This document shows positions 33,784-42,194 of a DNA stretch of 64,000 bases, one piece after another. Location of the stretch: positions 1 through 64,000 of the forward strand of contig DCYB01000013.1 in assembly GCA_002331385.1 (NCBI GenBank), read 5' to 3'. Position numbers and translations under genes: made by a program. The DNA comes from Comamonadaceae bacterium UBA2121. GTDB lineage: Bacteria; Pseudomonadota; Gammaproteobacteria; Burkholderiales; Burkholderiaceae_C. The notes beneath the pieces are model-generated. The model searched no databases. It worked only from the letters and a program-made list of their open reading frames with translations, and was not told where the DNA came from. The number at the start of each line of letters is the position of its first letter. The stretch's first letter is position 1.

Positions 33784-36369
33784 ATGTTGAAAGCCTACCG
33801 TGACCATGTGGCCGAACGCGCCGCACTCGGTATTCCTCCACTGCCGCTGGATGCCAAGCAGACAGCCGAACTGATCGAACTGATTAAGAACCCGCCCGCT
33901 GGCGAAGATGCGTTCCTGCTCGATCTGCTCACGCACCGCGTGCCGCCGGGTGTGGACGATGCAGCCAAGGTCAAGGCCTCGTTCTTGGCCGCTGTCGCCC
34001 ATGGCGACATCAAGGTCGGCCTGATCTCCAAGGCCAAGGCTACCGAACTGCTCGGCACCATGGTGGGTGGCTACAACGTGCACCCGCTGATCGAGCTGCT
34101 CGACGACGCCGAAGTGGCCAGCGTGGCTGCCGAAGCACTGAAGAAGACGCTCCTGATGTTCGACTTCTTCAACGACGTGGCGGCCAAAGCCAAGGCCGGT
34201 AACGCCAAGGCCAAGGAAGTGATGCAAAGCTGGGCGGATGCCGAGTGGTTCACTGCGCGCCCCGAAGTCGAGAAGAAGATCACCGTCACCGTGTTCAAGG
34301 TGCCCGGCGAAACCAACACCGACGATCTGTCGCCCGCGCCCGACGCATGGAGCCGCCCCGACATTCCGCTGCACTACCTGGCTATGCTCAAGAACACGCG
34401 CCCTGACGCGGCGTTCAAGCCAGAGGAAGACGGCAAGCGCGGCCCGATGCAATTCATCGACGACCTCAAGAAGAAGGGTCACCTCGTGGCCTACGTGGGC
34501 GACGTGGTCGGCACCGGTTCTTCGCGCAAGTCTGCAACCAACTCCATCATCTGGGCCACCGGCATGGACATTCCGTTCGTGCCCAACAAGCGGTTTGGTG
34601 GTGTGACGCTGGGCGGCAAGATCGCCCCGATCTTCTTCAACACGCAGGAAGACTCGGGCGCGCTGCCCATCGAGGTGGACGTCTCCAGCCTGGAGATGGG
34701 CGACGTGATCGACATCTACCCCTACGAGGGCAAGATCGAAAAGGGCGGCGCGAAAGTGGCTGACTTTGCGCTCAAGTCCGACGTGCTGCTCGACGAAGTG
34801 CGCGCTGGTGGCCGTATCAACCTGATCATCGGCCGCTCGCTGACCGCCAAGGCGCGTGAGGCGCTGGGTCTGCCCGCATCCACCGCATTCCGCCTGCCAC
34901 AGGCACCTGCCGAATCCAAGGCCGGTTTCACGCTGGCGCAGAAGATGGTGGGCCGTGCTGTCGGTTTGCCAGAAGGTCAGGGCGTGCGCCCCGGCACTTA
35001 CTGCGAACCCCGCATGACCACAGTGGGCTCGCAAGACACGACGGGTCCGATGACCCGTGACGAGTTGAAGGACCTGGCATGCCTGGGCTTCTCCGCCGAC
35101 ATGGTGATGCAGTCGTTCTGCCACACCGCAGCCTATCCAAAGCCCGTGGACGTGAAGACGCACCGCGAGCTGCCTGCGTTCATCTCCAACCGCGGCGGCG
35201 TGGCCCTGCGTCCTGGCGACGGCGTGATCCACTCCTGGCTCAACCGCCTGCTGCTGCCCGATACCGTGGGCACCGGCGGTGACTCGCACACCCGCTTCCC
35301 GATCGGCATTTCCTTCCCCGCTGGCTCTGGTCTCGTGGCCTTTGGTGCCGCCACCGGCGTGATGCCGCTGGACATGCCCGAGTCAGTACTGGTGCGCTTC
35401 AAGGGCGAAATGCAACCCGGCGTGACGCTGCGCGACCTCGTGCACGCCATTCCGCTGTACGCCATCAAGCAAGGTCTGCTGACCGTGGCCAAGGCGGGCA
35501 AGAAGAACATCTTCTCCGGCAAGATCCTCGAGATCGAAGGCCTGCCAGACCTGAAGGTGGAGCAGGCGTTCGAGCTGTCCGACGCATCGGCCGAGCGTTC
35601 CGCAGCCGGTTGCACGATCAAGCTCAACAAGGAGCCCGTCGCTGAATACCTGCGCTCGAACGTCGTTCTGATGAAGAACATGATCGCCGAAGGCTACGAA
35701 GACGCGAAGACGCTGGAGCGCCGCATCGAGAAGGTCGAAGCCTGGCTGGCCAAGCCCGATCTGCTCGAAGCCGACAAGGACGCCGAGTACGCCGCCGTGA
35801 TCGACATCGATCTGGCCGACATCCGGGAGCCGATCGTCTGCTGCCCCAACGACCCCGACGACGCCAAGTTCCTGTCCGAAGTGTCCGGCACCAAGATCGA
35901 CGAAGCTTTCATCGGCTCGTGCATGACCAACATCGGTCACTTCCGTGCAGCCGCCAAGCTGCTCGGTGGCCAGCGCGACATTCCGGTCAAGCTGTGGGTG
36001 GCTCCGCCCACCAAGATGGACCAGAACGAGCTGATCAAGGAAGGCCATTACGCCGCGTTCGGCACCGCTGGCGCGCGTACCGAAATGCCCGGTTGCTCGC
36101 TGTGCATGGGCAATCAGGCGCAAGTGCGTGAAGGCGCAACCGTGATCTCTACGTCCACACGTAACTTCCCCAACCGTCTGGGCAAGAACACCAACGTGTT
36201 CCTGGGCTCCGCCGAACTGGCCGCCATTGCATCGCGTATGGGCAAGCTGCCAACCAAGGAAGAATACCTGAAGGAAATGGGCGTGATCGATGCTGACAAG
36301 GCCAGCGTCTACCGCTACATGAACTTCGACCAGATCGAAGAGTACGCGCAAGTCGCTGAAAAGGTCTGA
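33784..36369 (+). CDS. acnB: Aconitate hydratase B / 2-methylisocitrate dehydratase
   Basis: An 861-residue aconitase of the AcnB type: N-terminal HEAT-like domain (MLKAYRDHVAERAALGIPPL), then the swivel domain placed before the catalytic domains, the reverse of AcnA. The 4Fe-4S ligands are seen in SCMTNIGHFRA and GCSLCMGNQAQV, and HTRFPIGISFPAGSG is a conserved catalytic stretch. It interconverts citrate and isocitrate and, in some bacteria, dehydrates 2-methylisocitrate. ATG 33784 is chosen over an upstream in-frame start because AcnB proteins begin MLxxYRxHVxER. Confidence 0.97.
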   Translation: MLKAYRDHVAERAALGIPPLPLDAKQTAELIELIKNPPAGEDAFLLDLLTHRVPPGVDDAAKVKASFLAAVAHGDIKVGLISKAKATELLGTMVGGYNVHPLIELLDDAEVASVAAEALKKTLLMFDFFNDVAAKAKAGNAKAKEVMQSWADAEWFTARPEVEKKITVTVFKVPGETNTDDLSPAPDAWSRPDIPLHYLAMLKNTRPDAAFKPEEDGKRGPMQFIDDLKKKGHLVAYVGDVVGTGSSRKSATNSIIWATGMDIPFVPNKRFGGVTLGGKIAPIFFNTQEDSGALPIEVDVSSLEMGDVIDIYPYEGKIEKGGAKVADFALKSDVLLDEVRAGGRINLIIGRSLTAKAREALGLPASTAFRLPQAPAESKAGFTLAQKMVGRAVGLPEGQGVRPGTYCEPRMTTVGSQDTTGPMTRDELKDLACLGFSADMVMQSFCHTAAYPKPVDVKTHRELPAFISNRGGVALRPGDGVIHSWLNRLLLPDTVGTGGDSHTRFPIGISFPAGSGLVAFGAATGVMPLDMPESVLVRFKGEMQPGVTLRDLVHAIPLYAIKQGLLTVAKAGKKNIFSGKILEIEGLPDLKVEQAFELSDASAERSAAGCTIKLNKEPVAEYLRSNVVLMKNMIAEGYEDAKTLERRIEKVEAWLAKPDLLEADKDAEYAAVIDIDLADIREPIVCCPNDPDDAKFLSEVSGTKIDEAFIGSCMTNIGHFRAAAKLLGGQRDIPVKLWVAPPTKMDQNELIKEGHYAAFGTAGARTEMPGCSLCMGNQAQVREGATVISTSTRNFPNRLGKNTNVFLGSAELAAIASRMGKLPTKEEYLKEMGVIDADKASVYRYMNFDQIEEYAQVAEKV

Positions 36370-36410
36370 AGCGCTGCAGAGCCAAGTCTCAGAACTTGAT
36401 TCGTAAATAG

Positions 36411-36439
36411 AAAAAGCCACGCATTTGCGTGGCTTTTTT
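36411..36439. terminator. Bidirectional terminator between acnB and the radical SAM gene
   Basis: GCCACGCA (36416-36423) pairs with TGCGTGGC (36426-36433), flanked by five A on the left and TTTTTT (36434-36439) on the right. It serves acnB on the plus strand and the converging radical SAM gene on the minus strand. Confidence 0.88.
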
Positions 36440-36502
36440 CATGCTTGCCCTGATGGGGTGCCTGCGAAAATCAGGAGGATCGCTCTCCTGAACTGGCTCC
36501 AG

Positions 36503-37672
36503 CTATGCAAGTGCGGCCTCTGCCTTGTCCAGAGACAGCGGTGGCACGTCCAGTTTGATGTCCGTTCCCTTCAAAAGGTTGTAGCCGGTGGAAAGGTAGC
36601 GGTTCGTCAGTTCCGGTTCGTTGATGAGCGATTCATCGGCGTCTTGCGGCCTGAACAACAAAAGATGCCGCACATAGAGCAAGTCGGCCTTTGCATCGAT
36701 CGCAAAGCGGACGAAATCTGGAAACTGATGGATATTATTTCGCTTGAGCGTCCAGGATAAACCCAGGCGAGGCTTGCGTAGAACGTTCAGGCCATGGCGA
36801 ATCTCCTGAAAGTAATTCAAGTTATTCAAGAAATCATCCAGATCGGCGCCACGCCTGTTGTGCGTGAATACATCGTGTGTCATGCCATCGATGGAGAACG
36901 TCAGCGTATCCAGCATGCTGATTTTCTTCGCATCGAAGCGCTGTTTGACAAATGACCCATTGGTCACGCACGTCACCAACACCTTGTTTTCATCGCAAAG
37001 CTCGAAGAATCGATTCCACAAGGCCAAAGGAACCATGCTTGGCTCACCTCGTCCCACCAGATTGATCAATGTGAGAAAGGGAAAAACCTCTTTTCCTAGC
37101 GACTCCAGCAACTCGCCGTCGAATGCCAGCCGCCGGTTGTTCATGCGGTGCTCATCGATATCGCCATGACTGCTGCAATGCGAACATTGCAAATTGCAAG
37201 CCGCTGTCAGCTCAAGGCTCAGAGATTCAGGAGGGTGGGGTGTGATGGCGCGTTTTTCCGTCTCGCTCTCCACCACCTTGGCCCGCGTCCATTCTTTCAA
37301 CGCCAAAAGATAGGCGTGCCGTGAAAGCGCTTCGTTGGCGTCTTCTGCGACCAATTTTGCTGCCTCAACCTGGCAGCTACCTGAGGCGTGGACGAAGGGA
37401 TCCAGGCGCAAGCGAATCCATTTGTGTTTGCGCGCTTCCTCGGGAATGAGCAATCGAATCTGCTCATGGGCATTGGCCAGACTCAACTTGAAGCAAATGG
37501 TCTGCTCCTCATTGAATTTGCTTAAAAATCCCGTGGAGTAATACAGCTTGCTGTAGTCATACCGTGCGTCAGGGTCGGCCTGAAGTCGCAAGGTCAGATC
37601 GATAAAGACATCGCTGCGCTTGATGAAGAAAAGGCCAAGATTCAACAACTTTGGGGTGCTGGGACTGCTCAT
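36503..37672 (-). CDS. Radical SAM protein without a C-terminal SPASM domain
   Basis: A 389-residue protein. Residues about 1-150 form an unassigned N-terminal domain with KWIRLRLDPFVHASGSCQVE, similar in form to beta-sandwich modules found with glycosyltransferases. The radical SAM core follows, with the 4Fe-4S motif CNLQCSHC at about 171-178 and later NLVGRGEPSMVPL (the GxGEP motif) and TFSIDGMTHDVF. The chain stops where a SPASM domain would normally begin. The start overlaps the preceding SPASM gene as TAATG (37670-37674). Base composition is clearly lower in GC than neighbours, suggesting transfer. The substrate is unknown. Confidence 0.8.
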   Translation of the reverse strand: MSSPSTPKLLNLGLFFIKRSDVFIDLTLRLQADPDARYDYSKLYYSTGFLSKFNEEQTICFKLSLANAHEQIRLLIPEEARKHKWIRLRLDPFVHASGSCQVEAAKLVAEDANEALSRHAYLLALKEWTRAKVVESETEKRAITPHPPESLSLELTAACNLQCSHCSSHGDIDEHRMNNRRLAFDGELLESLGKEVFPFLTLINLVGRGEPSMVPLALWNRFFELCDENKVLVTCVTNGSFVKQRFDAKKISMLDTLTFSIDGMTHDVFTHNRRGADLDDFLNNLNYFQEIRHGLNVLRKPRLGLSWTLKRNNIHQFPDFVRFAIDAKADLLYVRHLLLFRPQDADESLINEPELTNRYLSTGYNLLKGTDIKLDVPPLSLDKAEAALA

Positions 37673-38085
37673 TATTTCATTTGTTCTTTGCGGAAATCCC
37701 AGGATTTGGTGCGATATTCGACCGGCTTTTCGATGGAATCCTGTACAGCAGTACTGCCGCTCTCGGCCCAGCGTTCTCGTTGTTCTGCATAGCGGATCTC
37801 GCGAAACCAGCACCGTTGGCATTGCGCCCATTCGCTCTCTGTCCCCATCGATTGGCGCACGGATTGCAAACGCTCATTATTCCAAACCGATTCAAAACTT
37901 TTCTCAGGTGTCAGATGACCGACGTTTTCGGCGTACATATTCGCGCAAGTGACCAATTCCCCGTCGGCCATGATCACGCCCGTGCGATGAATGAAAAGAC
38001 ATTCCGAGGTGGGTTCAGAAGGCCGAGCAATCGGATATTGCGTGGTCTTCTTGTAAAGGCGTTTCAATGAGTCCAGCGTATTCAT
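37672..38085 (-). CDS. Stand-alone SPASM-domain protein
   Basis: A 137-residue protein holding only an auxiliary-cluster (SPASM/twitch-like) domain: SECLFIHRTGVIMADGELVTCAN followed by SFESVWNNERLQSVRQ and AQCQRCWFREIRYAEQ, four or more cysteines suited to an extra 4Fe-4S cluster. No radical SAM core is present. The start is uncertain: ATG 38085 (MNTLDSLKRL) is chosen, but the frame is open to a TTG at 38256 and could be the remains of a longer protein. The TAATG overlap with the radical SAM gene downstream suggests the two act together. Confidence 0.65.
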   Translation of the reverse strand: MNTLDSLKRLYKKTTQYPIARPSEPTSECLFIHRTGVIMADGELVTCANMYAENVGHLTPEKSFESVWNNERLQSVRQSMGTESEWAQCQRCWFREIRYAEQRERWAESGSTAVQDSIEKPVEYRTKSWDFRKEQMK

Positions 38086-38348
38086 GCTTGCTACTTTTGC
38101 GGGTGTTTGCCGATTTTTCGTGAAGGATGCGAGGGGAAGAGCGTCAATCGTTAGTGCCTCAGAGTTCTTCTGAAAGTATCTACCAAATCGCCCTGTCAAT
38201 CGCAAATATTGGACCGCTGTCTGACTATTGAGTAGCCATGGTCTGTGTTGAGACAAGCATTGCGCCTTAATGGCCGAAAGGACTCAGATTGGCAAGTGTG
38301 AGAGCCAAGCGGAACGCCTCGATGGAGCTGGAACAAGAGTGCGGAAAT

Positions 38349-38386
38349 AAGAAAGCCCGCTACCTTTTCGATAGCGGGCTTTCTTT
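38349..38386. terminator. Ancestral tRNA-Lys terminator, now left of the element
   Basis: AAGAAAGCCCGCTA (38349-38362) pairs with TAGCGGGCTTTCTT (38372-38385). It lies nine bases outside attL. Before integration it would have followed the tRNA-Lys 3' end on the minus strand, so it probably was the tRNA's own terminator. Confidence 0.75.
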
Positions 38387-38394
38387 GTGTATCG

Positions 38395-38443
38395 TGGTAG
38401 GACGTACAAGATTCGAACTTGTGACCAACGGATTAAAAGTCCG
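38395..38443. repeat. attL: displaced 3' fragment of tRNA-Lys
   Basis: These 49 bp are identical to 43652-43700. They correspond to the tRNA from the CCA end to the anticodon stem, without its 5' half, so this copy is not a working tRNA gene. The match ends at 38394 (G here, T at 43651). Confidence 0.95.
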
Positions 38444-38458
38444 ACAACACTGGTTAAA

Positions 38459-38591
38459 TTCTGGCAAATTCAGGATAGCTCTGCAATCAATTGCAAGCAC
38501 TAAGTGACTGTCATACAAGGAAAACATATCCTAAGTTAGTCCGTTTGTCATTCGCACCCATCCTGCATTTTTCTGGCAAAATTCTGGCAAA
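38459..38591 (+). repeat. Left-end arm-type sites (TTCTGGCAAA, three copies)
   Basis: TTCTGGCAAA occurs at 38459-38468, 38571-38580 and 38582-38591, all in the same direction. The last two start 11 bp apart and sit just ahead of the integrase ATG. The same 10-mer recurs at the right end, so these are likely integrase arm-type binding sites that could also autoregulate int. Confidence 0.7.
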
Positions 38592-38610
38592 TTTTCAAAG
38601 AGGCCAGATC

Positions 38611-40008
38611 ATGCCCACCGTTGCCAAGCCCGTTCCCAGCCCCTCAGCAGCCCTCAAAGCGATGGCCGAAGGGGAGACCATCACCCTGACCAAGATCGAA
38701 CCAGCGGGGGCGCTACAGGCCCGCAACGGTAAGAAGGGCATCATCTTTTTCTGGCGCTACAGCCAAGGCACCACAAGCCAGCGCCTGCCCATCGGCCCCT
38801 ATGACCCGACACCGGGCCACGTCAACAAGCACACCCCCACCGCTGCGGGCTACTCGATAGCCGCCGCCATCAAAGCCGCTGAAGCGATGGCCGTGCAACA
38901 CGTCACAGCCAAAGCCGAAGGCAGCGGCATGGGTGAAATCTTGGAGCAGCAGAAGCAGGCGAAGGCCGAAGCCAAGGCACAGCAAGAGGCAGCAGCCGCA
39001 GCAGCGAAGGCCGCAGCCGATGCCATGGAAGCCGCAGCCAAGTACACGCTACGCGCCCTGCTGCTGGCGTACTGCGATTACCTGCAAAGCCTTGGCAGGC
39101 GTAGCCATACGGATGCTCGATCCATCTTCACATTGCACGTCTTTGACGCATGGCCCGCACTGGCAGCGCTACCAGCCAAGGCCGTGACGGATGAGCAGAT
39201 TGCAGACATGATGCGCCGCCTTCATGAGGCAGGCAAAGGCCGCACGTCCAACAAGCTGCGCAGCTACATCCGCGCCGCGTATCAAGTCGCCAAGGCTGCG
39301 AAGTCAAAGCCCAGCATCCCCATTGCCTTCAAAGCCTACGGGATCACGCATAACCCAGCGGCAGAGACTGCCCCCGACGAATCAGCGAACAAGGCGGACA
39401 AGAAACCGCTGTCCGCAGCAGACTTGCGCACGTACTGGAAGGCTATCGAGAGCATCCCCGGAATCAAGGGGGCAGCGTTGCGCCTTCACCTGCTAACAGG
39501 CGGGCAGCGTATCGAACAGCTTTGCAGCCTGCGCACCGTCAACGTGACCGCCAGCACCCAGCCCGAAACGATCACCTTGTTTGACGGCAAGGGCAGGCCC
39601 GGTAAGCCCGCACGTCCCCACGTACTGCCGTTGACCCCAGCCGCTGCCAAGGCGATGCAAGAGCTTGCCCCCGCTGGTGAGTTCGCTTTGTCCACTGAAG
39701 GCGGCAAAACGCGCCTGAGCCCCTTCACGCTGGCCCGATGGGCGCAAGACGTGGCCGCAGCCGCTGGCCTGCAAGACTTCCAGGTGAAGCGCCTACGCTC
39801 AGGCGTGGAAACGATGCTGTCCGCCCGTGGCGTGTCCAAGGAAATCCGGGGCAGGCTGCAAAGCCACGGCATCGCCGGGGTGCAAGACGCCCACTATGAC
39901 GGACACGACTACATGCCCGAAAAGCAGGCCGCACTAGAGACGCTGCAAGCGGCCCTAGAAGATGCTGCGGGCAAGGTTCTACAGATGCCAAAGAAGGCAG
40001 CAGCGTAA
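38611..40008 (+). CDS. int: Tyrosine-type integrase
   Basis: A 465-residue site-specific recombinase. Residues about 40-115 hold the N-terminal arm-binding region (FFWRYSQGTTSQRLPIGPYD), followed by an Ala-rich helix, a core-binding domain at about 145-255, and the catalytic domain. Catalytic residues are seen as Arg in LTGGQRIEQL, the RxxR box in FQVKRLRSGVETM, and the His-Tyr pair in LQSHGIAGVQDAHYDGHDY. It should catalyse integration at tRNA-Lys. ATG 38611 (MPTVAKPVPS) follows AGAGGCC; the frame is open upstream but runs over arm sites. Confidence 0.92.
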   Translation: MPTVAKPVPSPSAALKAMAEGETITLTKIEPAGALQARNGKKGIIFFWRYSQGTTSQRLPIGPYDPTPGHVNKHTPTAAGYSIAAAIKAAEAMAVQHVTAKAEGSGMGEILEQQKQAKAEAKAQQEAAAAAAKAAADAMEAAAKYTLRALLLAYCDYLQSLGRRSHTDARSIFTLHVFDAWPALAALPAKAVTDEQIADMMRRLHEAGKGRTSNKLRSYIRAAYQVAKAAKSKPSIPIAFKAYGITHNPAAETAPDESANKADKKPLSAADLRTYWKAIESIPGIKGAALRLHLLTGGQRIEQLCSLRTVNVTASTQPETITLFDGKGRPGKPARPHVLPLTPAAAKAMQELAPAGEFALSTEGGKTRLSPFTLARWAQDVAAAAGLQDFQVKRLRSGVETMLSARGVSKEIRGRLQSHGIAGVQDAHYDGHDYMPEKQAALETLQAALEDAAGKVLQMPKKAAA

Positions 40009-40049
40009 CCCTCTTTGACAAACCCATTAAATTGGGTTAATCAAACCTG

Positions 40050-40078
40050 TTGACATCGGCCTAAACTCTCGCCAGAAT
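40050..40078 (+). promoter_or_regulatory. Sigma-70-like promoter ahead of the AlpA-like gene
   Basis: TTGACA (40050-40055) and CAGAAT (40073-40078) are separated by 17 bp. An inverted repeat AACCCA-N6-TGGGTT (40021-40038) lies just upstream and could be an operator. Transcription would start near 40085. Confidence 0.5.
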
Positions 40079-40219
40079 TATCCCGACTCAACTTCCGACC
40101 GCAATGGACTGCACATGGAAGGGAGTGGCGCAACGCCGCTTTCTGTGCAGTTCCAAAAGGAAGACCCCCGCAATAGCACAGGCAGCGGCTTGCAATACGC
40201 AACCCGTGGAAAGACTCCT

Positions 40220-40507
40220 ATGCCTGTCGTTATCGTGAAAAAGACCGCTACACCTACGCAAGCGGTCACGCCATCCCAACAAAAACGGACAATCGGGCAC
40301 GCCAAGCCCTTGCCGTTCAATAAAGCAGACCTGCTAAAGCCGGGGCGCTTGAAGCCCGGTCACCTAATGACCCTGTTTGGAATCTCGCATTCCACGCTTT
40401 ACAAGCGCCGTGCCGATGGATTGATTCCACCGCCCGACCTTAAAGAATATGGGCGCCCGCTATGGTTCACCAGCACCATTGCCCCATTCTTTGGCGTGAA
40501 GGGATGA
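40220..40507 (+). CDS. AlpA-like helix-turn-helix regulator
   Basis: A 95-residue DNA-binding protein. The C-terminal half, LKPGHLMTLFGISHSTLYKR followed by RADGLIPPPDLKEYGRPLWF, has the AlpA/MerR-like winged HTH pattern of excisionase-type activators used by P4-like satellites and prophages. The start is uncertain: ATG 40220 has GGAAAG upstream and is chosen; ATG 40115 is in frame but lacks a ribosome binding site. It lies next to int, as AlpA genes often do, and probably controls excision or element transcription. Confidence 0.75.
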   Translation: MPVVIVKKTATPTQAVTPSQQKRTIGHAKPLPFNKADLLKPGRLKPGHLMTLFGISHSTLYKRRADGLIPPPDLKEYGRPLWFTSTIAPFFGVKG

Positions 40508-40510
40508 GCA

Positions 40511-40762
40511 ATGGAAGCCACACCCCAAAAAACTCCCCGTCGCTTGCAAGCCAAGATCGCGGCACGTTTATGCAACGCCTTACTTGAAGGCTCCGGCTTG
40601 TGCGTGAGGGACTGGCAGTTACCCGGAACAAACCCATTGCCAAAGCACAAGAGATTCACTCTCGAAACCACCGATGGCGACGATTGGGACGCTATACCCT
40701 GCATTTATGCCCTGCATGCGCAGCTATTGGCAGATGAAGCAAAGAAGGCGCAGGCAGCGTAG
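40511..40762 (+). CDS. Unknown 83-residue protein of the element
   Basis: I do not recognise this protein. It is basic at the N-terminus (TPRRLQAKIAARLCNALLEG) and has a central patch GSGLCVRDWQLPGTNPLPKH, with a C-terminal helix LHAQLLADEAKKAQAA. No signal peptide or membrane segment. The ATG follows AAGGGA by six bases and lies three bases after the AlpA-like stop, so the two are co-transcribed. Confidence 0.65.
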   Translation: MEATPQKTPRRLQAKIAARLCNALLEGSGLCVRDWQLPGTNPLPKHKRFTLETTDGDDWDAIPCIYALHAQLLADEAKKAQAA

Positions 40763-40767
40763 GGACG

Positions 40768-40800
40768 AAAAAAAAATCCCCCGGCATCACTGCCGAGGGA
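40768..40800 (-). terminator. Hairpin with U-tract on the minus strand
   Basis: TCCCCCGGCA (40777-40786) pairs with TGCCGAGGGA (40791-40800) with one mismatch and a TCAC loop. Nine A (40768-40776) lie on the left, giving a U-tract only for minus-strand transcription. No minus-strand gene is evident, so it may end an antisense or small RNA, or act as an mRNA-end hairpin for the plus strand. Confidence 0.4.
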
Positions 40801-40889
40801 AACCGTTGCCATCTGAAAGGACACGCCGCAGAAAGCGAACTGCGGCAATCGAATTGTGAAAGCTGGCACGCCTCCGAACAAGTCTAAAA

Positions 40890-41037
40890 ATGTCCCTGAA
40901 ATGTCCCCCTTCCGGGACGAATGTCCCCCTAAGAAGGTAGGCAGGCCAAAGCCTTAAAACGTATGTTTTTTGGCTTACATGGCAGGAAAAACAAGTATTT
41001 TTGAAATTGAAAAACAGCACCTAACCCGGTATGTCCC
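40890..41037 (+). repeat. ATGTCCC iterons (four copies)
   Basis: ATGTCCC occurs at 40890, 40901, 40921 and 41031; three copies extend to ATGTCCCCC. The first two start 11 bp apart. A GGGAC at 40914-40918 is inverted relative to them. The repeats are in the gene-free stretch and could bind a replication initiator or regulator. Confidence 0.55.
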
Positions 41038-41090
41038 CCAGAGTGGAAGGGAGTAAGGTTGTATAGGGGGCAGGCAAGTAGGAATGAACC

Positions 41091-42065
41091 ATGGAACAGC
41101 ACACCTTCCCCGTTGAACGAGCCTATAGGGCATCCCTACAGCAGCGGGAGCTATATGAAGGCAAGAGCCTTGCGGGCGAGGCTTACCGCGCTTCTTGCTG
41201 CGCCCTATGGGCCATGCTGGACAAGGGAGCAAGACCCCATGCCTTGAAGGGCACGCCCTTTGAATATCTCGCACGGAAATTCAATAACCTGCGAGAAGAG
41301 GCAAACAAGAAGCCCGGAAAACTAGACCCAGCTTTCAGGGATTGGCATACCTTCGCCTACCACGTAGGCCCCCGGCCTTCAGATCACCACCAGCTAGACC
41401 GAATCAACGATTCTGATAACTACCGCATGGGCAATGTGCGATGGCTTCATGCCACCCGCCAAAACTCCAACAAGCGGGGCAACAGGCACCACCTATACAG
41501 GGGAAGGAGATTCACAGATGCCGAGCTATCCGCATTGCTTGCCAAGCATGGAAAAGATTACTCCCCTGAAGCCATCAAGAAGTACCGGCAGCGCACGGCA
41601 AAGGCAGGGCAATCTAATGAAGACATCACACGCGAGATATTCAAACGCCACGGCCTACCCTATGAATCTTCAGGCAACCCGCTAGAAGACGCTGATTTTT
41701 CGCCCAAATACTATAAGAAACTGTCGGAAGCCTACCGAACATCAAGCAGCGAATTAACCCGCATTGAATTTGAGATTGCATGGCTACAGGAAAGAATTAC
41801 CGTCCTGAAGAAAGATCGGCAAGATGAAATGGGTGGTCTCCTGACCCTGGAAAAGGAGGATAGCTACAAACTCTTGTGCAGAATCTCCGACCTTGAAGAT
41901 GACCTAAAGAAGGCAAGAGGCCGAGAAGCAAAACTCAAGGTGCAGAAGGTAAAGCAGGATATGGATGGTACGGAGCCAGAAACGGACTGCGCAACTCTCA
42001 CCAAAGGCATGAAGCCGCAACCCCAATGGGCGAGCGATACGAAAATCCTAAGCGCCAACCTATAA
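41091..42065 (+). CDS. HNH-endonuclease-like protein with C-terminal coiled coil
   Basis: A 324-residue protein. Residues about 90-125 contain FAYHVGPRPSDHHQLDRIND then NYRMGNVRWLHATRQNSNKR, closely patterned on phage HNH proteins of the GPRPSxxHSLDRIDN type, with the His and Asn positions kept. About 215-290 is a charged coiled coil. It may nick DNA or only bind it; in a small element this could serve packaging or interference with a phage, which is speculation. ATG 41091 follows AGGA by eight bases. Confidence 0.7.
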   Translation: MEQHTFPVERAYRASLQQRELYEGKSLAGEAYRASCCALWAMLDKGARPHALKGTPFEYLARKFNNLREEANKKPGKLDPAFRDWHTFAYHVGPRPSDHHQLDRINDSDNYRMGNVRWLHATRQNSNKRGNRHHLYRGRRFTDAELSALLAKHGKDYSPEAIKKYRQRTAKAGQSNEDITREIFKRHGLPYESSGNPLEDADFSPKYYKKLSEAYRTSSSELTRIEFEIAWLQERITVLKKDRQDEMGGLLTLEKEDSYKLLCRISDLEDDLKKARGREAKLKVQKVKQDMDGTEPETDCATLTKGMKPQPQWASDTKILSANL

Positions 42066-42194
42066 ATGGTTAGTCAAATATCAATGGAAATTGATTGCAG
42101 ACTTATCCGACATCGCTTGCACCGTTGAAATACTTTTTTATTCAACCAAGTTCAAATAAAATACGTTATCGCAACATCCTAAAGGATGCCCAGT

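Larger units (their letters stand above)
40763..41090. other. 328-bp gene-free stretch of the element
   Basis: No reading frame here is supported. It holds a hairpin with an A run, four ATGTCCC repeats and AT-rich tracts (40950-41030). Such content fits a regulatory or replication region, described in separate entries. Confidence 0.6.

Noticed and set aside
33415..35289. 624-codon minus-strand open frame opposite acnB
   Set aside because: Shadow of a well-supported gene; composition and lack of motifs argue against coding.
36503..38085. Radical SAM pair as cargo of the integrated element
   Set aside because: It lies outside attL, beyond the ancestral tRNA terminator, so it is not part of this element, though it may be from an older insertion.
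38395..38443. Second tRNA-Lys gene
   Set aside because: Only the 3' 49 bases are present; the 5' half is replaced by element sequence, so it is an att fragment.
40787..41020. Small minus-strand gene in the element's gene-free stretch
   Set aside because: No ribosome binding site or motif, and it overlaps the repeats; the hairpin at 40768-40800 alone is not enough to support it.
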